A DNA stretch of 64,000 nucleotides from Zanthoxylum bungeanum (taxonomy: Eukaryota > Streptophyta > Magnoliopsida > Sapindales > Rutaceae), in assembly GCA_019454045.1 (NCBI GenBank), contig SKCR01007813.1:62001-126000 (forward strand). The letters are read 5' to 3'. Made by a program: the position numbers and the translations under genes. Shown one piece after another: positions 23,521-35,370 of this stretch. The first letter of the stretch is position 1. The number at the start of each line of letters is the position of its first letter. The notes beneath the pieces were generated by a model that did not search any database, was not told the DNA's origin, and saw only the letters and a list, made by a program, of their open reading frames with translations.

Positions 23521-24184
23521 ACCTCGCAAAGCTGAGAATAAAACAGATTCAGAGGGTAAGGAAGAGGTTGATGAACCATTACCCATCGTTGATAACAATA
23601 ACTTGTCACATACACCTCCATTCCCTCAAGCATTAAAAACAAAGAAATTGAACCATTCCCCAGAAATTTATGAAATATTCAAACAAGTAAAGGTCAATAT
23701 TCCTTTATTAGATGCCATCCAACAAATATCATCTTATGCCAAATTTCTGAAAGATCTGTGCACCATTAAAAGAAAACATCAGGTAAGAAAGAAAGCTTTT
23801 CTAGCTGAACAGGTAAGTTTCATTCTTTCAACCAATAATACATTAAAATACAAAGACACTGGTTGTCCAACTATTTCTTGCATTATTGGAAATCAAAACA
23901 TTGAACATGCTTTGCTTGATCTTAGAGCTAGTGTAAATTTACTTCCATTTTCGGTTTACCAACAACTTAATATATGTGAGATGAAACCAACCTCAACTAC
24001 TCTTTTACTTGCCGATAGATCAGTTAAAATACCAAAAGGAATTGTGGAAGATGTGTTATTGCAAATCGATAAATTCATATATCCTGTGGATTTTATTATT
24101 TTAGTAACACAACTTGTGGCATACAGTTATAATCCAATCTCTGTAATACTTGGTCGTCCATTTTTAGCAACAGTTAACGCTTAA
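23521..24184 (+). pseudogene. PR: C: retroviral-type aspartic protease
   Basis: An open frame from about 23603 for 193 codons. The linker FPQALKTKKLNHSPEIYEIFK leads into the protease, with EHALLDLRASVNLLPFSVY as the active-site region: the catalytic Asp is kept, but the usual DLG has become DLR. LLLADRSVKIPKGIVEDVL and ISVILGRPFLATVNA close the fold and fit the Athila protease. The frame ends at 24182-24184 in TAA, where related proteins continue. Confidence 0.85.
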
Positions 24185-25500
24185 TTAATTGCAGAAATGG
24201 AATCATGAATCTTTCTTTTCGCAACATGATATTAGAGTTAAATATTTTTAACATGTGCAAACAACTATATGATGAGGATAATGAAAACGAAAACGTAGAA
24301 TCAATTGAACCTATTGTGGATGAGCATCTGGAGATTATCTGATCCCATGAAATTTTTTACTGCTAATTTTGTTGAGTCAAGTGCGCAAATAGATCCAGAT
24401 ATTACTAATGATTTTCTACTTGACTCTACACTAGTATTAGAAGACGATGGAAAGATTAAAAATTTACTGGGAACATTGGAAGAAGGAAAACACGAAGAAG
24501 TACCAAATTTGGAGTTAAAAGCTTTGCCCAAAGGACTGAAATATATATTTTTAGAAGATAATCAAACTTACCATGTGGTAATTTCTTCTTCTCTCACAAG
24601 CGATCAAGAAGGTAAACTTTTAAATGTGTTGAAAGAACATAAACTGGCAATTGGATAGACTTTAAAAGACATAAAATATATTAGTCCATTAATCGACACA
24701 CACCGAATACATTTAGAAGATAATGCTAGGACATATCGTCAACCCCAAAGAAGATTAAACCCTCACATGAAAGAAGTAGTAAAAACAGAGGTCCTTAAAC
24801 TTCTTGATGCGGACATTATCTATCATATTTCTGATAGTAAGTGGGTAAGTCCTACACAGGTTGTACCCAAAAAGTCTGGAATTACTGTTGTAAAAAATGA
24901 TAAAGGAGAATTAATCCCAACTCGCATTTCATCTAGTTGGTGTATGTGCATTGATTATAGAAAACTAAATGACGCAACTAGAAAAGATCATTTTCCTTTA
25001 CCATTTCTTGATCAAATTTTGGAAAGAGTAGTTAGACATCCATACTATTGTTTTCTTGATGGTTACTCGGGTTATTATCAGATTCTCATTGCTTTAGAAG
25101 ACCAGGAAAAGACCACATTCACATGCCCTTTTGGAACATTTGCATTTAGGAAAATACCTTTTGGACTTTGTAATGCACCTGCAATATTCCAACGATGCAT
25201 GTTAAACATATTTAGTGACATGGTTGAACACTGTTTAGAGGTCTTTATGGATGATATAACTGTTTTTGGGAATTCATTTGATAATTGCTTGAATAATCTG
25301 GAAAATATTTTGAAAAGATGTGAAGAAAAATGACTTGTGTTAAATTGGGAAAAATGCCATTTCATGACTAATTCAGGAATTATTTTGGGACACGTTGTGT
25401 CGTCTAAAGGTATTGAGGTTGGCAAGGCGAAAATAGAGGTAATTTTTAAATTACCATCACAAAAAATAGTCAGGGACATTCGTTTTTTTAGGACATGCAA
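24185..25500 (+). pseudogene. RT: C: gypsy reverse transcriptase
   Basis: A linker (24300-24658) reads ELKALPKGLKYIFLEDNQTY and LLNVLKEHKLAIG, then stop; both are lead-in motifs to gypsy RT. RT proper is open at 24767-25333: KWVSPTQVVPKKSG, MCIDYRKLNDATRKDHFPLP, YCFLDGYSGYYQI (first catalytic Asp), CPFGTFAFRKIPFGLCNAPA and VFMDDITVFG, where the usual VDD reads MDD with both Asp kept. Beyond the stop at 25331 the thumb continues, with WEKCHF and GIILGHVVSSKGIEV, and shifts frame near 25480. Confidence 0.92.
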
Positions 25501-26335
25501 TATTTTATAGGAGGTTCATTAAAAACTTTAGTACCATATCCAGACCCTTATGTAACCTCCAATTAAAAGATGCAACATTTGAATGGACAGATGAATGTCA
25601 AAAATCATTCGAAACAATTATCAGTATTTTGACTTCTGCTCCTATTATGCAATCTCATGATTGGTCATTGCCTTTTGAGTTAATGTGTGATGCTAGTGAT
25701 TATGCAATTGGTGCAGTACTAAGACAGAGAAATGAAGGTAAGTCGCATGTAATATATTACGCAAATAGAACTTTAAATAGTGCACAAATGAATTACACTA
25801 CCACAGAAAAAGAACTACTTGCTGTAATATTTGCAGTGGATAAATTTCGATCATATTTAATCGATTCTTCAACCGTTGTTTACTCTGATCATGCTGCTGT
25901 TAGATATTTGATGTGTAAACAAAATGCCAAGCCAAAATTAATACGGTGGATTTTGTTGCTTCAAGAATTCAATCTCACAATCAAAGATAAGAAATGGGCA
26001 GTGAACGTGGTTGCAGATCACTTATCGAGACTCATAAACGAGTCACTAATTGATACCACTCCCATCAATGATTCTTTTCCCGATGAATTTTTATTCTTTG
26101 TAAACATAATGCCTTGGTATGCTAATATTGTCAATTTTCTTGCAACATGAAATATACCTCCATACTGGAGCCAACAAGATAGGACGACATTTTTGACCGA
26201 AGTCAAAAGATTCTACTAGGATGATCCATATCTGTTTAAATGCTACCCGGATTAGATTTTCAGAAGATGCATACTGGACAGTGAGATAAGTGGTGTTATT
26301 CAGTTTTGTCATTCAGAAGCATGTGTATGTCATTT
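25501..26335 (+). pseudogene. RH: C: gypsy RNase H, cut by solo LTR D
   Basis: Open at 25629-26150: ELMCDASDYAIGAVLRQRNEG (first catalytic Asp), VIYYANRTLNSAQMNYTTTE, KELLAVIFAVDKFRSYL (Glu), TVVYSDHAAVRYLM (Asp) and NVVADHLSRL. The tail past 26150 is in broken frames and runs to the first integrase residues (CHFG...) at 26335, where D inserted (TSD CATTT, 26331-26335). Confidence 0.92.
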
Positions 26336-28857
26336 TGTTAGGGTTGGTGCTCAGAGTGCCAATCCGGATCATATTTATGTCCGATTCATGAATACGAGCA
26401 ATTCCATTTTCCATAATATTACTTATTTAATGGTAGCGCCTCTTGTCTTTTATACACATATTCGATCTAGTTACGATTATATATCTAATTACGATTAGAT
26501 ATCTAATTACGATTAGATTGAAACTAAAACCGATTTAGTGATACATGTACATTAGACAAAGACCCTATGATTTACAACGTAGTGCGCAGTTACAACGTAG
26601 TTTGTAATTGGCATTGGGAAGCGTCAATATATGTTATATATCCCAAAATAAAGTTCCTGGTCAAAATTTTCAAACACGGGTCGGTTTGTAAAATCCGCTG
26701 AGACCAGTACATGTCGTATATCGTGACTTGGTCCGATGGTTTATCCCAATGAACAATGAGTCTCTGGAGACTCGTATAGACATGTAGGTGTTTATTTGAT
26801 AAACACTAAACGACTCACTGAAGATTTCCTAATAGATGGTACATCAACGGCAATGAGAATATTCTCGAGTTGAGCGAGCATAGTGGTCCTTCGACTTGAG
26901 ATACCATAGTGGGATATATGAGTTATCCTCCACACTTTGATGGCAGTCACGTCACCGATCTATTCATGATTAGACCTCCGCCTGTTCGTTGGGTGTGGAC
27001 TGATGCTCATGATATCCTGTGCGTATCAAGAGAGGATTCGTCATTCCTGTGTACAAGGCATAGGCATCCTACACGTGTTTACGATCTAGTAAATCCATGG
27101 CCGTGGTATAACATCGGAAATCAATTCCGAGTGTATTTAGAGATCATAAATTGAAGGTCGACTATATTATACCGAACGGATTTGACGTTCTTATCTATAT
27201 CCCAGGTATAATATGGATAGCCCATGACAGATGGATTATACGTATGCAATGACCTTTCTGTGGTCGTCATAATTCATGAGTGGGTGAATTATGGACACAA
27301 AATTGGATTTCGTGACCGATAAATCTAAACTTAGAGAGTCCCACAATATGAAGTGTACTCATTGAGCACTTGGGCAACGTGTTATGAATAATACAGATTA
27401 TTCATAATACTTCATCAGATTAAATGAGTTAATTCGAATCGTTTAATCAGTTAAACGAAAACACATGCTTAAGGGCATTTTTGGTTAACCGTAATTAATA
27501 TGTATTTATATTTTATACAAAATTTATTTTGATACATATTAATTATTCATCAAATGAGATTTTGACACATGCCATTAATATATGTATTTGTTATTTATTG
27601 TAAATAAAAATTACATATATAATAATAATTATATTAATTGATTATTAAAATATTTAAATGTTAAATGTTTGAATAATTAATTGATAAACTTTTTCATAAT
27701 TATTATGATAAATGTTTAATTATGATTGGTGACACATGGCATGATTTATTAAGCTTAAGTGTTCGAATTTGATTTGTCAAACTTAGAGCTTATCTTATAT
27801 TGATTTTGATTTAATGAAATTAAAATGCAAAAATGCCCATTTTGACCCCACTTGAATTTTTTTTAAGGTAAAAAATTTTCATCTTCCTTATTCTAATCAC
27901 CATAGCCGAAACTTGAGAGGAAAAATCCATATGATTTGTTTGATCAAATCATGAAGAAAATAAAGGAAAATTCAAGAGAAAGCATAGGAAATCAAGGGAT
28001 TAAAGGTAATCTTCTACAACCCTAAGCTTGGAAATTTGTTTCATGTTTTCTTGAATTGTTAGATAGTTCTAGGGTTCCTTTGTTTGATAAAATTATGGTT
28101 TTTGGTTTTGGTGGATGGATATGGAAGTGGTGTTGCATGTGTGAAGTATTTTGGATGAACTTAGTGTAATTATTGTTCAATTTGATCATTAGATGATATG
28201 TTGCCATTCTAGAGTGTTATGACCACTCTTGTAATGCCTATAATTGTTCTTGGGTTGTTCATGTGTGGTGACTTTGATTGGTGTTTTGATTAATTGGATT
28301 AGTCTTGAAAAAGTTGGATTAAAGCATGAAAATTTGACAATTTTGTGTTCTGGATCAGATCTGGAAAAACAATGAATATTTTGATGAAATTGCTGTCATT
28401 TGAATGTATTGGATGTGTTTTGGGTGTTGGAACAATTTTCGGAAATTGTTTCGGAGTTGAAATAAGCGAAAACGGTGAAAAACGGCGTTACCGGGTGACT
28501 TTTGAGCCAACCAGGTGACGGCTGTCCAAACAGTGAATTTTTCACTGTTCGGGCAGCCCATGAACTGCCCTAACACTATTGGGGCTGCCCTGGACAGTCT
28601 CCATAAGTGTTGGGTGGTCGGTTCGGTCAAAAATGTGTTTTGCGTCATTTTACGGAAAAACATTTTTCGTAAAAGTTTCACGAAGTTTCTCCCTTATTTA
28701 TGTCGTTATTTTATATCGAATAAATGTGTTTAGGTAAAATATGAATAAATTATTCATATTAGATATTGAATAATTTTTTTGATAATTTAAAAAGTTTTAA
28801 GATTACAATTTCGCCCGAACAGCGCTTCTGCCGCGCCCTTCGCCCAAAACCCCAACA
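26336..28857 (+). mobile_element. Element D: copia-type solo LTR inside C
   Basis: 2522 bp bounded by TGTTAGGGTTGG ... ACCCCAACA and by TSD CATTT (26331-26335, 28858-28862). No internal region, PBS or PPT is present, as expected after recombination between two LTRs. It is related to the LTR of A, read in A's own sense: both begin GTTAG(A/G)GTT...GCCAATCCG and share CTCGTATAGACATGT and TAGAGAGTCCCA...GAAGTGTACTC, so D and A belong to related families. ORFs inside (for example 26909-27154) show no protein similarity I recognise. Confidence 0.92.
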
Positions 28858-29567
28858 CATTTTTCATCTAAGAAAACCGCTGCAAAAATCTTGTAGTGTG
28901 GATTTTATTGGCCCACCATTTTTAAAGATACACACTTTCTGCAAAACTTGCGAAAACTGTCAAAAGTTGGGATCCATTTCAAAAAGAAACATGATGTCTT
29001 TAAATCCCATCATTGTCGTTAAAATCTTTGATTGTTGGGGGATAGATTTCATGGGCCCATTTCCACCATCATTTCGATTTTTATATATTTTAGTTGCAGT
29101 CGATTATGTCTCAAAATGGGTCGAGGTAATTCTTTGTCGGAACAATGATCACACAACTGTGATCAAATTTTTAAAGAAAACATGTTAAGTCGATTTGGAA
29201 TTCCTCGGGCCATCATAAGTGATGAAGGTAAACACTTTTGTAATAGACCATTTGTGTCCTTAATGAAAAAGTATGGAGTCACACACAAAGTTTCCACCTC
29301 CTGTCGCCCCCAGACAAACAGACAAGTTGAATTAGCGAATATGGAAATTAAGCAAATTTTAGAAAAAATGGATAATCCAAATCACAAAGATTGGTCCCTT
29401 CGACTAACTGATGCACTCTGATCATATCGAACAGCTTTCAAAACATCTTGGGAATGTCCCCCTATCGTCTAGTTTATGGAAAACCTTGTCATTTGCCTGT
29501 AGAACTTGAGCATAAAGCATTTTGGGCTATTAAAGCATTCAATTCAAACCTTGAAAATGTTGGTCAT
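28858..29567 (+). pseudogene. IN: C: integrase, first part
   Basis: Resumes after D. The HHCC zinc finger is represented by [17 protein letters not shown], with its His part left of D. The core has [10 protein letters not shown] (first Asp), [23 protein letters not shown] (second Asp) and QTNRQVELANMEIKQIL (Glu). Stops or shifts occur near 29190 and 29420. After [27 protein letters not shown] the gene is cut at 29567 by E (TSD GTCAT 29563-29567) and resumes at 42934. Confidence 0.92.
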
Positions 29568-30139
29568 TGTGGGAACACAGAAAACTGGGCGACACATGTT
29601 GTTCTAGGCTCGCGGCCTAGTTGGGAGTACGGAGTAGCCACGGGGGACTAAACCGGAGAAAATAATGGAGTCGCCACCCGATGTGAACCGGGGGAAAATG
29701 AGATTTAAGGCCGCACTCACCCCTCGCATGGAAGACCTCAAACTGTTGGGTTCAGAATGGTCCCTTACTTATGTCACTTCTAATGAAAGGATTTGTGCAA
29801 TAATTTAATCAAGCTTAAGTAACACTTATTTCCAAGAGTATCATGCTTCTAAGTTCTCATGCATACATCAACAAGTTCATCTAAATTTACATGAAACACA
29901 TATCCGAATTTGCATACAGCCTATTTGCATGTAATTTATGTCTCAATTTGCATACATAAGATTAACATACGTCAAGCATACAAGTTAATAAACACATTAT
30001 ACTCATACATGTGGGGAATACAGATGAACGACACCTACACAATCTTGCATATGCATAGAAAAACAATCAGGTTCATCATACGAAGGAATAACTACTAGAG
30101 ACAATTATGTACGAAATCTGATGAAAATAACTCAGCTCA

Positions 30140-30500
30140 GGGGGTCGGGCGTTCGTGCGTAGCGTTCGAGAATGCGTTTGAACGGTAAACAGAAGGTTCG
30201 CGTTCGTATAGCGTTCGAGAACGCGTTCGAACGGAGCCAGACCTGATGCATGAAACACTAAGAAGATGCGTGCGCGTTCACATAGCGTTTGATAACGCAT
30301 TCGAACAGTAAACAGAAGGTTCACGTTCATGTGGCGTTCGGGAACGCGTTCGAACGGAACCAGACCTGATGCATAAAACACTAAGAAAATGCATGTGCGT
30401 TCGCGTAGCGTTCGAGGACGCGTTCGAACGGTAAACAGAAGGTTCACGTTCGTGTGGCGTTCGAGAACACGTTCGAACGGAACCAGACCTGATGCATTCA
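30140..30500. repeat. 123-bp tandem units of TTCGAACG palindromes
   Basis: Three units, each ending GAACGGARCCAGACCTGATG (about 30230, 30354, 30477) and each made of two half-units built round GCGTTCGAGAACGCGTTCGAACG. Matching arrays: 40715-41065 in the other E LTR, and two-unit versions at 48690-48910 and 55575-55795 in F. The repeated ORFs here (FERVLERHTNVNLLFTVRT) are produced by the repeat. Confidence 0.88.
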
Positions 30501-30539
30501 ACACATTCCTAGACAAACAAATCCACAATGTGGGACCTC

Positions 30540-31215
30540 ACGTATTTGATTGAACTCATCTCACATCCAATCGAATATACACCAACCGGCGCGGCAAAAC
30601 ATCATGGTAAAGGATTTTAACCCCTCCAAATAGGGGACCTTTAATCCGACTAACTAAGCCATGCGGTCGATCGTGTCATGCATACAAAAATAAAGACAAT
30701 GACATCAAACTTAGTATGCCCGATTGAACATATCTTACATCCAATGGAACACACATCAACCGGCGCGGCCAAAACATCGTGGTAAATGATTTTAACCCCT
30801 CTAAAATATGGGACCTTTAATCCGACTTACTAAGCCCATGCACTCGATTACGTCATGCATACAAAAATAAAGACAATGACATCAAACTTAGTATGCCCGA
30901 TTGAACATATCTTACATCCAATCGAACACACATCAACTGGCGCGGCAAAGCATCGTGGTAAAGGATTTTAACCCCTCCAAATAGGGGACCTTTAATCCGA
31001 CTTACTAAGCCCATGCACTCGATTGCGTCATGCATACAAAAATAAGACAACGACATCAAACTTAGTATGCCCGATTGAACATATCTTACATCCAATCGAA
31101 CACACATCAACCGGCGCGGCAAATCATCGTGGTAAAAGATTTTAACCCCTCCAAATAGTGGACCTTTAATCCGACTTACTAAGCCCATGCACTCAATTAC
31201 GTCATGCATAAACAA
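30540..31215. repeat. About 175-bp tandem repeat, four units
   Basis: Units contain CATCAACCGGCGCGGC at about 30582, 30757, 30931 and 31106, then CATCGTGGTAAAGGATTTTA and TAATCCGACTTACTAAGCCC. Spacing is 174-176 bases. Confidence 0.9.
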
Positions 31216-31640
31216 GTAACATGCGGAATTCAAATGACGAAAAATAAATAAATCAAAGCAACATAAAACAAAGAAGGTGCCGTTTACTCAAGCGGTACGT
31301 GGAGTTGTATCCCAAGTACAGATCATACTACCGTCCATTCGGAATCGGGTATGAAATTTATGTTCGGGTTTCCATCCGATATACCGCGAGAGTTGACACA
31401 TCTTTTATTTTATTCCAACTCCACAACATACAATATTTCATGATACATGCATATTTATCTACTCAAGGGCCACAACATGCATTTTGACATAACAATCATG
31501 CGAACAATGCTCAATGAATAAAAAAAATAAAACAGAAAACGAATGTGGAAAATACCCTCAGGTCTAACTTTTTTGCCAACTTTCGGACTTGCGTGAGAAT
31601 TATGTGTATGAGCTAGGGGAGTCATGTCTTGGTGAGGGTT

Positions 31641-31649
31641 GTTTATATA
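31641..31649 (-). promoter_or_regulatory. TATA box of the E 3' LTR
   Basis: Minus strand TATATAAAC in TCTCTATATAAACAACCC. The equivalent sites are 42363-42371 in the E 5' LTR, 50280-50288 and 57153-57161 in F, all unchanged. Confidence 0.7.
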
Positions 31650-32237
31650 GAGAATGACTAGGGCTACTCTTGTCTCACAAGAAGGGATTTGATTTTGTGT
31701 TGAGCAAGGAAAGTCAAAGATTGAGGGGGACAAATTTGGTTTAGATTAGGAAGTCAATATCTTTAAATTGGTTATGAGTGATTTAATTAGGCATGACATC
31801 TTTTTAATTTAGTATCTGATTTTGCTTAGTTAGGAAGTTAATATATTTGATTTATCTAAATTAGGTATGATTATATTTTATGTTTTATTTAATTGGTAAA
31901 TGGTTTAATTATTTTATCTAATTCAATGTTTAATTTAATTAATATTTGATTTAATTTGGGTGTAATTTAAGGGCCTAGCAGCAAAACCAGAAATACCGAC
32001 ACCGTTCGAACGCCTCTTAGAACGCTGCACGAACGTCCGCAATCTATTTGACGTTCGAACGTGGTAACGAACGCAGCACGAACGAAAATAGTGAACTTGA
32101 GAAATGAACTTGATGACATACTTATTTCGAATTTCCCCTTCCGACGTCCGTTTAACGCAATATCCTTAACTAAAAAAGTAGTACCTCCAACTGAGACTCA
32201 TCATCGGGTTTCACATGCAAAAATGCAATGCCTACAG

Positions 32238-32251
32238 TCGCCCCCACTTTG
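32238..32251 (-). promoter_or_regulatory. Polypurine tract of element E
   Basis: Minus strand AAAGTGGGGGCGAC directly before the 3' LTR start TGTAGGCA. F has the same tract at 50869-50882. Confidence 0.9.
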
Positions 32252-33008
32252 ATGGGACTGGTGCAGTGTGTGACTTTGAACAATCCTATCAAAGTTATGC
32301 AACACATTTTTACTTACCTGGCTCGTCTGCTGCCTCGAGCTGAGTTGGTGCTGCAGTGGACCTCGATCATGGGACGCATCCCAATAACTGCAACCGACAA
32401 TGGGGGCACCTCGACCCTGGGACGCATCCCGGAACTGCAATTGTCAACAGGGGTACCTCGACCTTGGGACTCATCCCAAAATGCTGACGACAACAAGGGC
32501 ACCTCGACCCCCAACACCGCTGACAATAGGGACCTCGCCGTCGAACTGATGATGTAGTGGGCACCTCGATCTAGGCACTTCGACCCGTAACTACAACTGA
32601 TGATGCAGTGTGCCCTCGACCCTGGGACGCATCCAGGAACTGCAACTGTCAACAGAGGTACCTCGACCTTAGGACGCATCCCAAAACTGCTGACGATGTG
32701 GGCCTCGCCCTCAAGCTGATATGGGCCTCGCCCCCAAGCTGACATGGGCCTCGCCCCCAAGCCGATATGGGCCTCGCCCCCAAGCTGACATGGGCCTCGC
32801 CCCCTGGGACTCATCCCTAAGACTGAAACTGCGCTGACGTTGTTTGGCTTATTTCTGCCGCTTTCTCTTTTCTTTGAACCTGCGAACACAAAACCAAGAA
32901 CAAACACGAAGAGAATGCAATGTTACGTGTATGCATGAATGATTTTTCTTATCACGTTGGGTTAGGACTTCTGCCCATTTCCTTGGTGACTGCTCAGTCT
33001 TTTCTTCC
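32252..33008 (-). repeat. E 3' untranslated region with short tandem arrays
   Basis: Between integrase and PPT. From about 32380 to 32700 imperfect blocks of roughly 60-65 bases repeat ACCTCGACCYTGGGAC and GCATCCC...AACTGCAA. From about 32695 to 32810 a 23-base unit (GCTGAYATGGGCCTCGCCCC + CAA) is repeated about four times. Read on the sense (minus) strand the unit carries GGGGGCGAGG, resembling the PPT core GGGGGCGA. Apparent ORFs across the array are repeat by-products. 32830-33008 shows nothing further. Confidence 0.8.
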
Positions 33009-34363
33009 TCAGGCAAAGTATTGTTTCAATTTGTCCACATTGATCGGCTCGGTGAACTCGTTTCCTTCCAAGTCTGATAGCCTCACTGCTCCATTTCCCA
33101 TTACCTTCTGCACTATGTAAGGTCCTTCCCAGTTAGGTCTGAATTTTCCTCTCGGATCTGTCATCGACGGCCTTGACTGCTTAAGTACCAAATCACCCTT
33201 TCTGATCTTGGTGGGACGTACTTTCCTGTTGAATGCCCGGGCTAGTCTCTTCTGATACAACTGCATGCGATACAAAGACTTTGTTCTCCTCTCATCCAGC
33301 AGTGCTAACTGATCAAACCTCCGTGCGGCCCACTCCTGTTTCGGTAATTCTGCCTCTACTAATACCCTCATGGACTGTATTTCCACTTCTACTGGCAATA
33401 CTGCTTCCATTTCGTAGACCAAAGAGTAAGGTGTGGCCCATGTTGCTGTTCTTACTGATGTTTGTACCCCCACAAAGCATACGGTAATTTCTCGGCCCAA
33501 TCTCTGTAATTTTCTATCATCTTGGCTAAAATCGTCTTTATAGTCTTGTTGGCTGCCTCAACTGCCCCATTTGCCTGCGGCCTGTACGGTGATGACTTGT
33601 GGTGGCCTATCCCGTACCTCTGTAACATTGCCTTCGTCTCTCCTTGAAACTGAACTCTGTTGTCTGTCACTACATGATGCGGCATACCATACCGACAAAT
33701 GAGGTTCCGAGCTATAAACTTTGCCATCTGTTTTGCTGTAACATTGTGGAATGATTCGGTTTCCACCCACTTCGAGAAGTAATATACGGCCACTACTATG
33801 AAGCGATGCCCATTCGATGCATTCGGTCGAACTTCTCCAATCATATCAATTCCCCATGCTGAGAAAGGCCACGGCTCTGACAACCCGTGTAACTCTGTGT
33901 GCGGTAAATGATTCAAATTATCGTGTGCTTGACAGTCATGACAGTGCTTTACCATCTTCACACAGTCTGTTTCCATGGTTGACCAATAAAAACCTTGTCT
34001 CACTATCTTGCGGGACAGATTCAACCCGTTCATGTGCGGACCACAAACCCCGGCGTGTATTTCTTCCATTACATGCTGAGCTTCTTCTTTTCTCAAACAC
34101 TTCAACTGAATACCGTTTGCTTGCCTTTTGTACAGTTCCCCTTTCAAAGTCACATATTGGGAAGCTAATTTCTGAATGGCTATTCTGTCTTTTCTGCCTG
34201 CCCCTTCCGGGAGTTCACCATGTTCCAGATACCTCTGAATGTCATAATACCAAGGTTTACCGTCGTCGACCTCAACTTCCAGAATTCTTTCTATCTCATA
34301 AACAGGTCTGCTTGCTGTTGTCAGTATCAACGGTCTCATCACTACTTTTCTGGATTTTCCCAA
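33009..34363 (-). pseudogene. IN: E: Tat-type integrase
   Basis: The first piece, 34363-33452, has WYYDIQRYLEHGELPEG, then the HHCC finger (HAGVCGPHMNGLNLSRK, with CVKMVKHCHDCQAH), WGIDMIGEVRPN (Asp), VVAVYYFSKWVETES, HHVVTDNRVQFQGE (Asp; usual TDNG has changed) and QANGAVEAANKTIKTIL (Glu). A frameshift near 33480 leads to the second piece (33500-33009), with SLVYEMEAVLPVEVEI, a basic C-terminal domain (KVRPTKIRKGDLVL) and FRPNWEGPYIV, ending NVDKLKQYFA. Length is normal apart from the one shift. Confidence 0.93.
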
Positions 34364-34800
34364 GTTGCTGCAAGTGTAGCCAATGCATCTGCCATTGATT
34401 CTCTTCTCTCGGTAAGTGCTGAAACTTACACTCGGGGATAACCTGTGCCAACTTTCTGAGGTGAAAAAGGTAAGGTTTCAATCGTTCTTCTTTCAATTCC
34501 CATTCTCCTCGCATCTGCTGGACTACCAACATAGAATCTCCGTAGACTTCCACATCCCGGCCTTCAAGGCTATCAATGCTGTCAAACCGAAAGCACATGC
34601 TTCATACTCGGCCATGTTATAGTCACTCTGAATGTCAACCTCTTGGCTAAAGGCAAAGTCTCTCCCTCAGGGGTCACTATCACGATCCCAATTCCGGCTC
34701 CCTTGTAATTCACTGCTCCGTCAAAATACATCTTCCATCTCTGAACTGTTATTGCTTGGATCTCTTCGTCTGGAAATTCAAACTTATATTGATCCCCCTC
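34296..34800 (-). pseudogene. aRNH: E: second (archaeal-type) RNase H
   Basis: After EEIQAITVQRW the motif KMYFDGAVNYKGAGIGIVIV appears (about 34740-34680), holding the first catalytic Asp; VTPEGETLPLAKRLTF follows. The next segment is in a shifted frame: VEVYGDSMLVVQQMRGEWEL (Asp) and YLFHLRKLAQVIPECKFQHL. A second, archaeal-like RNase H behind the gypsy one is a known hallmark of Tat-lineage elements. At least one frameshift near 34600 breaks it. Confidence 0.88.
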
Positions 34801-35358
34801 AACAGGTTGCAATGCCAGAAACTCTGCTACTGCTCGCCCTTTGATCACTTTGGAGGTGAGATACTCAATGTCAAACTCTGTCAGCAATACCAACCATCTG
34901 CCCAATTTTCCCACTAGTGAAGGCACCGAATGAAGATATTTCAGAGGATTTTCCTTTGCCACTACCTGGATCTTGTAAGACTGGAAATAATATCGCAACT
35001 TTCTGGAAGCCCATACCACGGCAAGACAGATCTTCTCTACTTCTTGATACCGATCCTCATACGGGAGCATTTTCTTACTCATATATTAGACTGCATGTTC
35101 TAACCCTGTCTCATCTGCCTGTACCATCATTGCCCCCAGTGCTTCTGATTCTATAGCCAAATACAATATCAAAGGTCTGCCCGGTCTCGGAGGTTTCAAT
35201 ATAGGAGGCTTTACCAAGTACTCTCTGATTTTGTCGAAGGCTGTCTGACACTGTTCATTCCATCTCACTGGCTGATCTTTTCTCAACAGTTTGAAGATAG
35301 GCTCACATACTGATGTCAACTTGGCGATGAACCGACTGATGTACTGAATCTTCCCCAA
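34801..35358 (-). pseudogene. RH: E: gypsy RNase H
   Basis: KIQYISRFIAKLTSVCEPIF (connection), PLILYLAIESEALGAMMVQA, a stop at 35086-35088, then MSKKMLPYEDRYQEVEKICL, AVVWASRKLRYYFQSYKIQV and IKGRAVAEFLA. The first acidic position reads YLAIE, so the usual Asp is not evident; this reduced gypsy RNase H next to a second RNase H is in line with what is known of Tat elements. Same frame across the single stop. Confidence 0.85.
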
Positions 35359-35370
35359 GAACGCTCTGAC

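Larger units (their letters stand above)
29568..32237 (-). repeat. Element E 3' LTR
   Basis: 2670 bp. On the minus strand it runs TGTAGGCATTGC ... TGTTCCCACA. It contains three 123-bp TTCGAACG palindrome units (30140-30500), four about 175-bp tandem units (30540-31215), a TATATAAAC promoter box on the minus strand (31641-31649) and a second TTCGAACG cluster near 32003-32088. The 5' LTR copy has five of the 175-bp units. Confidence 0.92.

Noticed and set aside
26909..27154. 81-codon ORF with many Trp, Asp and His
   Set aside because: Within solo LTR D; no family recognised and nothing similar in the related A LTR.
30140..30500. Regular palindromic repeats resembling a CRISPR array
   Set aside because: Units are contiguous without unique spacers, lie in a plant LTR, and no cas gene is present.
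30076..31233. Repetitive ORFs of 126-150 codons on the minus strand (FERVLERHTNVNLL and GLVSRIKGPLFGGVKIL themes); also at 40744-41754, 48563-49029 and 55448-55916
   Set aside because: They are translations of the tandem LTR units; unit lengths of 123 and about 175 bases explain the repeats and the ORFs have no conserved start or independent support.
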